Of a DNA stretch of 44,932 bases, positions 18,812 to 29,472 are shown one piece after another; positions within the stretch are counted from its first letter, which is position 1, and each line of letters begins with the position of its first letter. The notes below the pieces were generated by a model. The model was not told the origin of the DNA and did not search any database. It saw only the letters and a list, made by a program, of their open reading frames with translations. The stretch covers positions 1-44,932 of the forward strand of contig JAISTD010000108.1 in NCBI GenBank assembly GCA_031272765.1. The letters run 5' to 3'. The stretch comes from Candidatus Methanovirga australis. Its GTDB lineage: Archaea > Methanobacteriota > Methanobacteria > Methanobacteriales > Methanobacteriaceae. The translations under genes were made by a program, and so were the position numbers.

Positions 18812-20476
18812 TTATAAGTCTCTATTCAGAACATCTTTTACTCTACACTTAACATCGGTTATAAAACCATCGTCTATCTCAACATCTTTAAGTGCCAATG
18901 CCATTAACTTAATTTTCCCAGTATAAGCCCACCAATACTTTTTATGTTCAATTTGTTTGAAGGCTTCGTTAATTAAATTATCCAATGTTTTAGTCTGGTC
19001 TGCAGTATATTTCATTTCAACGATGAGTGTCTGCTCTTTTTCATTATTTTCAAGAACAAAATCAATTCGACCATCCTCAATTACTCTCTCTTCAGTCATA
19101 TAAAAATCCATTGATTCTGCCCAAATCGTGAATATCATGGAATAAACTTTCCACTTTTCCTCGTTATACATGCTAATTCTATTAAAGTAGGGGACTCCTG
19201 AAATATATGCTCTCAAACTTTCAGACAATTTTCCACACTTACCAGAGATAATTTCATTCCAAACTTGTTCTTGAGAACTTTTAAACCTACTTTCAACTCT
19301 TTTCATATATAATTCAGTTAGATTATATTTAAATGCTTGTTCAACCTCAAAATTAGGTATTTTAAGTGAATATTCAATTTCATCATTATCATTGATAAAC
19401 ATTTTATCAATTGTTAAATAACCTCCTTGAAAAAGCAAAGGTAATTCTTCCATGTTAATTGGATCAATTTCATTCAAATCCCTTTCATTTAAAGTTATGT
19501 TTTCAAAATTAATGATTTGTTCCCTTCTATTCTTTAAGATATCTACTAAAAAATGTGGTGTTCCAGTTTTAAACCAAAAATGAGACAATCTCCCTGTTTT
19601 CAATGCTGTTAAAGTGGAAAATGGATTGAAAACTCTTTTTTTCCCATCGAAACTATAACCATCATACCAATTGTTAATTTTAGCTAAAACAGTAGCATAG
19701 TCCGTGTCTTTCTTGTCAGCTAAAGTTTGAATATATTCACTACAGTAATCTTCTAATTCTCTATGAGTTATTCCACAAATTGTAGAATATTCCTCAGATA
19801 ATGTAATATCTGTTGGATTATTTAATTTAGAGAAAATTGATGTGTGAGCGAACTTAGTAATACCAGTTATGAAAATAAAATTAATATACTTATCCGAATT
19901 CTTCAAAGACATAAAAAAGCTCTGAAGTGTTTTACGATTAGCATCAGCTAATTTTTCATTATTTATGTTATCCAAGATTGGAGCATCATACTCATCAACT
20001 AAGACAACAATTTCATTATTATGTTTATAATATAATTCTTCAATTAACTCTGATAATTTATCATTAGGATGTTCACCAATTAGATCTATAGAAAAATGTT
20101 TAGCTATTCTATTTAAGTGAAAATTTAATGACTCTTTAAATTGTTCATTGTCTTCATTAAATGGTTTAGATAAATCAATATTTATTACCGTGTATTTTTT
20201 ACTCCAATTCCATTTATCATATATGTAAAGTCCTTTAAACAAATCTTTATTACCCAAAAAAAGATTATCTAATGTGCTAACCAATAAAGATTTACCAAAT
20301 CTTCTTGGACGAGATAAAAAAACCGTACTTTCATTATCAATGAGATTATAAATATCTTTTGTCTTATCAACATACAAAAAATCATTTTTTATTAAAAATT
20401 CAAATGTTTGTTTGCCTAATCTTATCCTCTTTGAAAGTTTTGGATTACTATCTTTATTTTTAATCATAGCTAACAT
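18812..20476 (-). CDS. AAA-ATPase-like / PD-(D/E)XK nuclease domain protein (AAA-ATPase_like + PDDEXK_9)
   Basis: FLYVDKTKDIYNLIDNESTVFLSRPRRFGKSLLVSTL; C-terminal GRIDFVLENNEKEQTLIVEMKYT. Confidence 0.9.
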   Translation of the reverse strand: MLAMIKNKDSNPKLSKRIRLGKQTFEFLIKNDFLYVDKTKDIYNLIDNESTVFLSRPRRFGKSLLVSTLDNLFLGNKDLFKGLYIYDKWNWSKKYTVINIDLSKPFNEDNEQFKESLNFHLNRIAKHFSIDLIGEHPNDKLSELIEELYYKHNNEIVVLVDEYDAPILDNINNEKLADANRKTLQSFFMSLKNSDKYINFIFITGITKFAHTSIFSKLNNPTDITLSEEYSTICGITHRELEDYCSEYIQTLADKKDTDYATVLAKINNWYDGYSFDGKKRVFNPFSTLTALKTGRLSHFWFKTGTPHFLVDILKNRREQIINFENITLNERDLNEIDPINMEELPLLFQGGYLTIDKMFINDNDEIEYSLKIPNFEVEQAFKYNLTELYMKRVESRFKSSQEQVWNEIISGKCGKLSESLRAYISGVPYFNRISMYNEEKWKVYSMIFTIWAESMDFYMTEERVIEDGRIDFVLENNEKEQTLIVEMKYTADQTKTLDNLINEAFKQIEHKKYWWAYTGKIKLMALALKDVEIDDGFITDVKCRVKDVLNRDL

Positions 20477-20570
20477 TCCTCAATAAGTGATAATGATTGA
20501 TCATAGAATAAACTCTTTAATTTTATTCATAGTAGTTCAATTCTGACTTCATCAATTATCTAATCCGCAT

Positions 20571-21158
20571 TCATCTGATTCCATCAACACAAATTCCTAA
20601 TAATGGAGCTATAGCTTTTTTTATATCTGATTTAACTTTATTTTCTCCATTTGAGCCATCAACAATCTTAAAAGCTTCATTTTCAGCTATTTTTAAATAA
20701 TTATTTCTAACATCGTTTAAAAAAGATTCATTTTCAAAGGTATCCTGCTGCGAACATCTTTTAATAGCTAAGCTTGGAGTAATATCTATCAAAATCACTA
20801 AATTTGGTCTTTTAGCATATTCATTAAGAGTATAAATCCATTTTTGAGGAATTTGATATGCTAAGCTTGAATAAAAAGATCTATCACTAATTATAATCTC
20901 ATTATTTTCTTCACATTCATCTAATTCCTTTTTAAGAATTAATCTATCTGCTGCGAAAAGTAAACCAAAAACCTTTTGCATATCTTCACAGTTAGCATCA
21001 CGACTTTTAAGTAGTTTTCTCAAAAGTTTACCAACATCTGAATCAGTTGGTTCATTAACTTTTTTAACTTTAAATCCTGATTCAATCAACCATTCACTAA
21101 TATAATCTAACTGTGTAGATTTACCAGCTCCATCAATTCCTTCTAAACATATATACAT
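20571..21158 (-). CDS. tmk: Thymidylate kinase
   Basis: MYICLEGIDGAGKSTQ, ISDRSFYSSLAYQ; start refined from ORF start 21200. Confidence 0.93.
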   Translation of the reverse strand: MYICLEGIDGAGKSTQLDYISEWLIESGFKVKKVNEPTDSDVGKLLRKLLKSRDANCEDMQKVFGLLFAADRLILKKELDECEENNEIIISDRSFYSSLAYQIPQKWIYTLNEYAKRPNLVILIDITPSLAIKRCSQQDTFENESFLNDVRNNYLKIAENEAFKIVDGSNGENKVKSDIKKAIAPLLGICVDGIR

Positions 21159-21563
21159 AATAATTAATATAGTTTTAAAACTATAAATAATATTATACAC
21201 AATTGCAGCGATTGTTAATTAAATATTAATAAACAATAACTCTTAAAAATTTTCTTAGAATAAAAAAAGTTATAAGAGTTCGATCTTCTATTATTTTTTT
21301 AATTTATTGTTGTTTTTTAGAAATAATTAATTTTTGAAAATAATATTTTAAATGAAAATTTATATAAAAATAAATTTAAAATCTATGCATTTAAACAAGA
21401 TTTTTTTTTTATTGGAAAAATAAAAAACGACAAAGGAAAAATAATTTTATTAGAAATAGACAATACATCAATTTTTAAATAAAAAAATTATATAGATTTA
21501 AATGAATAAAACTTCTTAAAAGATAATATTCAATTAAAATCATATATAAAAACCTAAAGAAAG

Positions 21564-21965
21564 TTAAAAATCTTCTTCTGAACATGCCAGACTATTTTTT
21601 GCTTTTCTTGCTTTTATAAAATTATATAATCCTATAAAACCTGCAACAAAAATTAAGACTGCACTAAACTCAGGTGAACCCATAGCTACTATACTACCTA
21701 TACCAGCCATAATTAAAATAACGGACATTATCTTTTCATTTTTAAAATAAAATGTTGCAGCGATAATGGATAATATGGATAAAACCAATACAACAGCTAT
21801 AACAGGATTTTGAAAGATTTGAGTAAACCCTTTTGTGCCTGACATTTGTAACATCATTACCAAATAGCCAAAAACTTGTGTGAAAGCACTGATTCCACCA
21901 ACGAGACCCAAGACTCTCAAAATAATAGTTGATTGTTCACAATTAACTCTTTCTTCATTAACCAT
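21564..21965 (-). CDS. Small four-TM membrane protein (DUF4064-like)
   Basis: Four hydrophobic segments in 133 aa. Confidence 0.6.
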   Translation of the reverse strand: MVNEERVNCEQSTIILRVLGLVGGISAFTQVFGYLVMMLQMSGTKGFTQIFQNPVIAVVLVLSILSIIAATFYFKNEKIMSVILIMAGIGSIVAMGSPEFSAVLIFVAGFIGLYNFIKARKAKNSLACSEEDF

Positions 21966-22303
21966 TAAAAACCTCCTTCATTTGTTATAAAATAGTGATT
22001 ATAAAATATAGTAAACTAATTTTATATCCTTTAATAAGTTTATTATTACTTTATATAAATAGTTTACTACATCGTGTTAGTTAAGTCCTATGAAAAATTA
22101 AGAGTCACAAAAGTTTTAGAAACTTAGATACTATGAAATAAAGTAGAAAATTTATTTAATTAATTAAAATACACTGAAAAACACATATAATCCGTCGAAA
22201 AAATAAATTATCCGTTATAAATGAAATTAAATGATAATAAAAAGCTTAATGTATTTTTACAACATTTAATAATAAACTTCAATTATATTAACAAAAGTGA
22301 AGA

Positions 22304-22313
22304 TTTATATATA
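22304..22313 (+). promoter_or_regulatory. Candidate archaeal TATA box (TTTATATATA) for the FBPase gene
   Basis: TTTATATATA preceded by GTGAAGA, ~120 nt upstream of ATG 22435. Confidence 0.4.
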
Positions 22314-22434
22314 TTAAATTTTAAAAATTAGTTTGTATAAGAAAATGTAAATTTTTTTATGTAATTAATTATTTTTTTTGTAATTAATTAACTTAATTAT
22401 TCAAATATACAGAAAAATTAAATGAGAAAAAAAT

Positions 22435-23535
22435 ATGACAAAAACTACAATAAGTGTTATTAAAGCAGATGTAGGAAGTATTTCTGGGCATGGTGTAGCT
22501 CATCCAGAGTTAATCCAAATTTGTAAAGACACATTGAAAGAAGCTACTTCAAATGGATTATTAGAAGATTATTATGTCACTCGCTGTGGTGACGATATTG
22601 ATATGATAATGACCCATAGAAACGGTGAAGAAAATGAAGAAGTTCATAAGACAGCATTCAATGCATTTATGAAAGCGACTGAAAGAGCTCGTGAATTAAA
22701 ACTCTATGGTGCAGGTCAAGATTTATTATCCGATACATTTTCTGGAAATATTAAAGGTATGGGTCCTGGTGTTGCTGAAATGGAATTTAAAGAAAGACCA
22801 AGTGATCCTGTAATAGTATATTGCTGTGATAAGACTGAACCAGGAGCATTTAACTTCCCACTATACAGAATATTTGCAGACCCATTCAATACAGCTGGAC
22901 TTGTTATAGACCCAAGTTTACACGATGGATTCAAATTTGAAGTATTTGATGTTATGGAACACAGAAAAGTTATCTTAGAATGTCCTGAAGAATCCTATGA
23001 TCTACTTGCTCTTTTAGGTTCAACTGGAAGATATGTTATTAAAAGAATCTTTAAGAAAAACGGAGAAATAGCTGCAAGCGTTTCTACAGAAAGATTAAAC
23101 TTAATGGCAGGACAATACATTGGTAAAGACGACCCAGCAGCTATTGTAAGAGCACAATCAGGATTTCCAGCTGGTGGAGAAGTAGTGGAACCATTCGCAT
23201 TCCCACATCTCGTTAGTGGTTGGATGAGAGGGTCCCATAATGGTCCTTTAATGCCAACAAGTCAAAAACATGCAAATCCAATCAGATTTGATGGACCTCC
23301 AAGAATTATCGGTTTAGGTTTCCAAATAGCTGATTCCAAATTAGTAGGACCAATTGATTTATTTGATGATCCTGCATTTGATAATACAAGGAACCAAGCA
23401 TCAACTATTGCAAGTTATATGAGACGTCATGGTCCATTTGAACCACACAGATTACCAAGTGAAGAAATGGAATACACATCATTACCTGGTGTCTTAGAAA
23501 AATTAGAAACAAGATTTAAAGATATGGATAGTTAA
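22435..23535 (+). CDS. fbp: Fructose 1,6-bisphosphate aldolase/phosphatase (class V FBPase)
   Basis: MTKTTISVIKADVGSISGHGVAHPELIQ, RCGDDIDMIMTH, GAGQDLLSDTFSGNIKGMGPGVAEMEF. Confidence 0.96.
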   Translation: MTKTTISVIKADVGSISGHGVAHPELIQICKDTLKEATSNGLLEDYYVTRCGDDIDMIMTHRNGEENEEVHKTAFNAFMKATERARELKLYGAGQDLLSDTFSGNIKGMGPGVAEMEFKERPSDPVIVYCCDKTEPGAFNFPLYRIFADPFNTAGLVIDPSLHDGFKFEVFDVMEHRKVILECPEESYDLLALLGSTGRYVIKRIFKKNGEIAASVSTERLNLMAGQYIGKDDPAAIVRAQSGFPAGGEVVEPFAFPHLVSGWMRGSHNGPLMPTSQKHANPIRFDGPPRIIGLGFQIADSKLVGPIDLFDDPAFDNTRNQASTIASYMRRHGPFEPHRLPSEEMEYTSLPGVLEKLETRFKDMDS

Positions 23536-23718
23536 TTACATATATTATTCATAATAACTATTTATTTTTAATATTATTTTTTTTAAGAACCCGATCCATA
23601 TAATATATGGTAGTTAGTTCAATTTCTTATCCTCTTTTTTAAAGTGATGCTGAAGAACCGATAGGATGGTTTAAATATTTAATAAAAGATTAATTCCTTA
23701 GAGTAATATAAATTTTGA

Positions 23719-23952
23719 TTAAATGAGTCCGTGAATCATTTTTAAAGCATCTATTAATCCATGACTATAAGTTATACATCCAAAAGAAGTCATTTCATCT
23801 CCTTTTTCAAGATAATATTCACTATCAAACTTATAACTTTTTGCTCTTTCAATGATTTCTTTTTCTTTAGAAGTAAATTTTATATTTTCAATATCCTTAA
23901 AACTCACATCTAATTTTTCAATATCTAACAATATTCTCTCACTATTTTTCAC
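23719..23952 (-). CDS. DUF357 domain protein
   Basis: RAKSYKFDSEYYLEKGDEMTSFGCITYSHGLIDAL. Confidence 0.85.
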   Translation of the reverse strand: MKNSERILLDIEKLDVSFKDIENIKFTSKEKEIIERAKSYKFDSEYYLEKGDEMTSFGCITYSHGLIDALKMIHGLI

Positions 23953-23999
23953 TGATAGTCCTCCTCCAACAAGAAAAATGAAAATAAAAATTATAGTGT

Positions 24000-24205
24000 G
24001 ACAAAGTTCTTTACACTTTAAAAACTTTGTTTTTGAAGTTAGAGAATCTTAGATTCTCTTTACTTTAATAATTTTTCACTTGAAAATTTTAATTTTTAAG
24101 TTAAAAGAACGAAGTTTTTCTTTAGTTATGAAATTTTTTATTCATAAGTTAGAGAATCTTTGGTTCCGAAGTCATGAGGAACTTAGAGAATGAAATTTCC
24201 ATTGT
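24000..24205. repeat. Intergenic multi-hairpin array with family B copy (hairpin 24163-24182)
   Basis: AGAGAATC-tta-GATTCTCT, TTATGAA-attttTTA-TTCATAA, GGTTCCGAAGTCATGAGGAACTTAGAG. Confidence 0.85.
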
Positions 24206-24499
24206 TTTGAAGGTCATTGAAAAAAAATATGATGAATTAAAATTTAATCAAATACTAATAATTTATAGTCCTTGATATTAATAATTTAATTAATAAATTT
24301 TTTATATAATCTTCTGTTATTAAAAATATCTTCAAACATGACCTATTTCACTATTAAATAATTATAAAATTAACTATATCAATAAATACACTATTTAATT
24401 AAATAAAACTTAAAATAAAACAATATTATATTTATCTAAAAAGTCCATTACTTACAAAAATTATGTCAAAGACTATAATTACTAAAAAAATATGATGAA

Positions 24500-25075
24500 T
24501 TATAATTTATAGTTACTTCCATATTTCCATGCATGAAACATCCTTTGGGTAGCTGTAAAATAGGATAAAATTATCAAAAATATAAATGCAGAATAAATGT
24601 AGTTAACATCTATTAAGCCAATGAGTAAAGATATCATCAATATTATTAATCTAACAGCCCTTTCAGCTATTCCAACACTATTATCTATTCCCTTAGACTC
24701 TGAACTTGACCTAACATAGCTAACTATAAACCCAGAATGGATAGCTAAAATACCAACAAACCAATCGACATAGTTCCCAAATATGAATCCAATAACAATT
24801 ATAGTATCAGAAAATCTATCTATTGTTGAATCTAAAATAGCTCCAAACTTAGATGTTCTATTATGACATCTTGCAATTGCTCCATCTAAAACATCTAAAA
24901 ATCCGCTGAATAATATTAAAACGAGCCCCAATAATATGTTTGAAGTTCCAATAGCAATGGCAGAAAAAATAGCTATTATCAAGGATGTTAAAGTTATTAA
25001 ATTAGGATTTATATTAAGTTTTACCACGATTGGATCCAATATTCCCCTTAAAAAAGGTCTTAGATTAGTTAACAT
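24500..25075 (-). CDS. CDP-alcohol phosphatidyltransferase family (archaetidylinositol-phosphate synthase-like)
   Basis: DGAIARCHNRTSKFGAILDSTIDRFSD matches DGx2ARx8Gx3Dx3D. Confidence 0.9.
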   Translation of the reverse strand: MLTNLRPFLRGILDPIVVKLNINPNLITLTSLIIAIFSAIAIGTSNILLGLVLILFSGFLDVLDGAIARCHNRTSKFGAILDSTIDRFSDTIIVIGFIFGNYVDWFVGILAIHSGFIVSYVRSSSESKGIDNSVGIAERAVRLIILMISLLIGLIDVNYIYSAFIFLIILSYFTATQRMFHAWKYGSNYKL

Positions 25076-25089
25076 AAACTATCACGATG

Positions 25090-25557
25090 CTAACTATCTT
25101 CTAATTTTTTTAGCCTTTCATCTATAGAATCTAATTTTTCATTTGTGAACTCTTTATATTCATTGAATCTCTTATTAATATTATCAATACTATTGTTAAC
25201 AACATCAAATCTTTCTTCTAAAATATTAATATCTTCTTTTGTGGCTAATTCCCAATCTTTAATTAATTCCTCACTTTTTTCATTCAAAAAAGCATCTAAC
25301 TTATTGGAAAAAGCATCAGTGTTTATATTTGGCATGTCAATATCCTTAATTTTAGTTTTGAGTTTTTTGCCAACAGAAATATTGTCATTGCCTTCAGACA
25401 TATTTAATCCTCCAATATTGAAATCTCTTAAATCTGCAACACCACTACTCAGTTTGTTTCTCATAGCAGTGTCATTAAAATAATAGTAAGCCAAAATACC
25501 TATTGCAACCACTAAAATTAAAAAAGCTATTATTTCAAAAATAGTCATTAAAATCAC
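25090..25557 (-). CDS. N-terminally anchored coiled-coil hypothetical protein
   Basis: One TM segment then long charged coiled coil. Confidence 0.7.
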   Translation of the reverse strand: MILMTIFEIIAFLILVVAIGILAYYYFNDTAMRNKLSSGVADLRDFNIGGLNMSEGNDNISVGKKLKTKIKDIDMPNINTDAFSNKLDAFLNEKSEELIKDWELATKEDINILEERFDVVNNSIDNINKRFNEYKEFTNEKLDSIDERLKKLEDS

Positions 25558-25676
25558 CTATCCAAAATTTACAAATCTATACCAAAATTTCAAACCTATA
25601 CCAAAATTTACAACTACAACTTAATTTACAATAAATTAATACAATAAAGTCCTACACAATACCTTAATATATTAAA

Positions 25677-26114
25677 TTAGATCTTATGTTTAAGTAACTC
25701 TTTTTCCTTTCTTTCAATATCTTTAAGGATTTTTTCAAGCTTTTTTTGTTCAGTTTGAGCTTCAAGTCTTGTTAATCTTTCATTAACTTCATTATGAAGA
25801 TAACCAACATCGCCTAAAATGTCTGTAGTCGAACTTCTTATATTTAAAAGCTTATCTTCCTGTTCTTTAGGCAAAGATATTCTATTCTCCATTAATCGTT
25901 TAGTTTCAATATCTTTCTCCACCATGCTAATTTTTTTTAATTCAATTTCTTTTTCAATTAATCTAATCGCATTAGACGATTTTCTAACACTTTTCCAATA
26001 CCCAACAACAATTATTATTGCAATAGCAGATATAATAACTACTAATAAAATAAAAACATGTTGTGGTATTAACTCTCCTGCCATCATTTCACACTCCAAA
26101 TAATTTAATTCCAA
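25677..26114 (-). CDS. N-terminally anchored coiled-coil hypothetical protein
   Basis: TM segment HVFILLVVIISAIAIIIVVGYW then coiled coil; real start probably an internal Met. Confidence 0.7.
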   Translation of the reverse strand: MELNYLECEMMAGELIPQHVFILLVVIISAIAIIIVVGYWKSVRKSSNAIRLIEKEIELKKISMVEKDIETKRLMENRISLPKEQEDKLLNIRSSTTDILGDVGYLHNEVNERLTRLEAQTEQKKLEKILKDIERKEKELLKHKI

Positions 26115-26254
26115 TTCAGAATAATCTAATCTAACTCCAAATTATTAAATTTAAATGTAGTCATAGATATTTAATAATCTTCTTATCTAAAATTATTGCA
26201 TTAGATGATTATTATATAAATTTTAATCATATAAATACTTTTCATCAAATTTAG

Positions 26255-26900
26255 GTTAGATGGTGATCCTTTAATTTACTGATATATTTATATGGGAGTT
26301 TATGCATAAATAATTACATAAATATAATTAATTCGTTTTTGGTGATTATTTATGGGAAAAAGAGACCCTAAACCTAAATTTACAGATATTACTTGTCCAA
26401 ATGAAGATTATAAAAATTATAGTAAGGTTAATAGTGGAAATATCGTTGGTAATGGCACATACATAGACAAAAAAATGGGTAAAGTACATAAATTTCATTG
26501 CAAAACATGTGAAAAAAGCTTTACTTCAAATTCAAACACTATTTTACATATATTTAAGAACTGATGAGAAGGGCTGTGTTTTTAGCTTTAAAAATGATTC
26601 TCAAAGGAATGAATTTAAGAGGAACAATTGAGGTTTTAGATGTAAAAATTAGATACTATTCGCAGATGGTTTAAGTATATGCAGCAAAATACATAGGGAA
26701 AAAGTCAATAAAGTGCTGATGAAAGTATTTAAATGTGTAAAGCAGAACTTGGACGATATTATGGACTTTTGTTAAAAAAACATTACCAAAAATGGGCTGC
26801 AAGAGAGAAGAAGAAAAGTATGGATCTACAATAAAATGGAATTCAAGATTTAATGAAGAATATAGATAGTGCTAATGGAGAAAAAATTAAAATATGATGG
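26255..26900 (+). pseudogene. IS1-like transposase remnant, including ORF 26352-26564
   Basis: DITCPNEDYKNYSKVNSGNIVGNGTY...KFHCKTCEKSFTSNSNT zinc-ribbon N-terminus; downstream fragments LALKMILKGMNLRGTIEVLDVKI and KVNKVLMKVFK in shifted frames; IS end shared with 11541. Confidence 0.75.
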
Positions 26901-26913
26901 TTTGAAATGTAGA

Positions 26914-27828
26914 TTATAAAACAAATATTAAAATAATTAAAATTGCAACTGAAATAAAGAATGTAATAGTTCCTTTTATTATCCATGTGATCTTATTTTC
27001 ATTTAACACTAAAACTAACCCATATGATAAAACTAAAGAGGATAATATCTTCCCTATTCCAGCTATTTTTCCAGAAAGTAGTCCAAAACTTACAAGAAGT
27101 TGAGGAATAAAGTATGATAAGAAGACAGTGATAAATATCATTACAACTATGTTATTTAAAATTGCCTTCAATATTTTACCATAGTTTACATTTCTCTTTT
27201 CTTCTTCACTATCGAAATGTGGATTTCGAAGAGCATTTTTTAAAGAGGTTTTACTATTTTTCGAAAATATAGAACTTAGTCCATTATTTGGAGAATTGTT
27301 ATTTAATGGTTTTGAAAGTTCAATATTTCTTTTATTAAACTGAGAATTTATTTTAGGTTCTTCAAAAAAAGTATTTTTGGAATTATAAGTATCATTATCT
27401 TCTAAATTAGAATTTACATTTTCATCATCATTTAATGAAGAATAATCCGATGGAGGAATAGTTCCCTTATTTTCTTCAGAGAACTTCTTAGCAAACTTCA
27501 TCAAATCTTCTCTATCAATTAGTTTAATATTTTTTCTTGTTGCATAGTTAATTGCTTGGGATGAAAATGAAGAACTTGTAACAATAGCTACTTTTGAAGC
27601 TTTTAACCTTCTACCTTCCATTTCCATATCTTTTAAAACTTCAATTCCAACATCCCATTGTTTATCATAGTTTTTACAAGTAACAACCACACCAAAATCA
27701 CCCATTAATGTGGAAAAAATCCCATAAATATCTATAACCATATTTGATGTTTTAAAATTCTTATAAATTTTGAATCCAGAACTTTCCATCATTTTTGCAA
27801 TGAAATTTACTAACTGTGATTTTTCCAT
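26914..27828 (-). CDS. Membrane-anchored Mrr-like restriction endonuclease-fold protein
   Basis: LVNFIAKMMESSGFKIYKNF...IDIYGIFSTLMGDFGVVVTCKNYDKQWDVGIEVLKDME...KVAIVTSSSFSSQAINYATRKNIKLIDREDL; two C-terminal TM segments. Confidence 0.8.
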   Translation of the reverse strand: MEKSQLVNFIAKMMESSGFKIYKNFKTSNMVIDIYGIFSTLMGDFGVVVTCKNYDKQWDVGIEVLKDMEMEGRRLKASKVAIVTSSSFSSQAINYATRKNIKLIDREDLMKFAKKFSEENKGTIPPSDYSSLNDDENVNSNLEDNDTYNSKNTFFEEPKINSQFNKRNIELSKPLNNNSPNNGLSSIFSKNSKTSLKNALRNPHFDSEEEKRNVNYGKILKAILNNIVVMIFITVFLSYFIPQLLVSFGLLSGKIAGIGKILSSLVLSYGLVLVLNENKITWIIKGTITFFISVAILIILIFVL

Positions 27829-27935
27829 CGTTACACCAGTGATTATTATATGTTTTTAATAATATAATATTTATTATAAAAGTATTGATAAAATTTAGGG
27901 AAACTTTTAAAAAGTTAAGAAAATAAAAAATAACG

Positions 27936-28020
27936 GAATTTCATTCCCTAAGTTCCTCATGTCTTCGGAACCAAAGATTTTCTGACTTAACAAGCTAAGT
28001 TTCACTAAAAGTTATTTTTT
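27936..28020. repeat. Intergenic stem-loop repeat family B copy (hairpin 27952-27971)
   Basis: GGAAT-ttc-ATTCCCTAAGTTCCTCATGTCTTCGGAACCAAAGATTTTCTGACTTAACAAGCTAAGT. Confidence 0.9.
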
Positions 28021-28402
28021 TTTAAATAGCTAATAAAATAGTAGTTTTAAGAAATCATTTTATCTCTTATAAAAAAATATAGATTTTTATATAATGAAAG
28101 ATTTTTCTTTAAAAATATTAATATAGAATTATTTTTGTTTAATAACTATATGAATTTTAAATATTATATAATTAAATTAGACAATAGTTATATATCAAAA
28201 TTGATATTAGTAAAATCAATGAAATAATTAAAAATAAAAAAACTTTTAATAATGTTACACAATGACTTTTAATTGTTCATAAAGTTTTTATTAAAGTTAG
28301 TTTATATTGAAAATAAAACTATTTAATTTATTTATTTCACAATCACTATAAAATCTCAAATAAATATAAGATAAATAATAATATAAAGTATTGGTAGTTT
28401 AT

Positions 28403-29176
28403 ATGAAAATTCTAATCTCAAATGATGATGGCATAAACTCTTCAGGACTATTAGCATCTAAAAATGCAGTTGAATCATTAGGAGAAACTGTTGTTGTTGC
28501 ACCATCTACACAACAAAGTGGAATAGGTCGTGCATTAACACTGTTTGAACCACTTCGCTTAAACGAAGTGGCATTGAAAGATGAAAGTATCGGATATTCT
28601 GTGTCTGGAACTCCTACTGATTCTGTGACCTTAGGATTATTCGAACTAATGGACAAAAAGCCAGATCTATGTATTTCTGGAGTTAATATAGGAGAAAACA
28701 TTGGAAAAGGTGAATTAACGACTTCTGGAACATTGGGAGCTGCAATGGAAGCTGCTTCCTATGGAATACCAACAATAGCTATTTCTCAAGAAGTTATGCG
28801 AGGAGATTTTAAGTTTGAGGAAGGACATTTAGAAATAAATTTTGAAAACTCAAAAAAAATCCTCTACAAAGTAGCTAAAAAAACATTGGATAAGGATTTA
28901 CCTAAAGGAGTAGATTTACTAAATATTAATGTTCCATCTAAACCAAAAAGTAACAAGCTATTAATATCTAATCTTGGAAAAAGAATGTTCACCCCTAAAA
29001 TAGAAACAAGATTGGATCCTCGAGGAACACCATATCATTGGATAGATGGGATTCCATATACAGATCATGAAGAAGGAACTGATGGTTATGGATTACACAT
29101 TAAAAAACAGCCTACTATAACTCCCTTATCCTTAAATTTCGGAGTGGATTTAAAATTGTTAAAAGACTGGATTTAA
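28403..29176 (+). CDS. surE: 5'-nucleotidase SurE (copy 1)
   Basis: MKILISNDDGINSSG, VVAPSTQQSGIGRALT, SGVNIGENIGKG; start refined from 28391. Confidence 0.93.
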   Translation: MKILISNDDGINSSGLLASKNAVESLGETVVVAPSTQQSGIGRALTLFEPLRLNEVALKDESIGYSVSGTPTDSVTLGLFELMDKKPDLCISGVNIGENIGKGELTTSGTLGAAMEAASYGIPTIAISQEVMRGDFKFEEGHLEINFENSKKILYKVAKKTLDKDLPKGVDLLNINVPSKPKSNKLLISNLGKRMFTPKIETRLDPRGTPYHWIDGIPYTDHEEGTDGYGLHIKKQPTITPLSLNFGVDLKLLKDWI

Positions 29177-29322
29177 TCCAGATATTTAATAATTTATAGT
29201 TTATTATTTATGATTTCAATACCTATGAATTTTAAGATTAGAATTAAGGTACTTTACTATTTTTTATAACATTTTATTAAAAAATTATTCTTAAAAATAT
29301 TAAATGATGAAATTTGGAATGA

Positions 29323-29472
29323 TTAGAAATTAATATTTAATTTCTTTAATAATCCATTCCTCTCTTTTTTAAGATTATTTAAAAGTTTTTCATCACTACA
29401 TCCAGTTCTCTCTAAGTAAGCTATAGTATTTGTGATTTCTTTTAAATTAAATTCTAATTGATTCATCACCAT
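29323..29472 (-). CDS. Small ORF, 49 aa, coiled-coil-like
   Basis: GGAG ribosome-binding site then MVMNQLEFNLKEITNTIAYLERTGCSDEKLLNNLKKERNGLLKKLNINF; below the ORF-track length cut-off. Confidence 0.6.
   Translation of the reverse strand: MVMNQLEFNLKEITNTIAYLERTGCSDEKLLNNLKKERNGLLKKLNINF

Noticed and set aside
21361-21480. Possible short coding fragment (FKQDFFFIGKIKNDKGKIILLEIDNTSIFK)
   Set aside because: Too short, homopolymer-rich and without a start signal.
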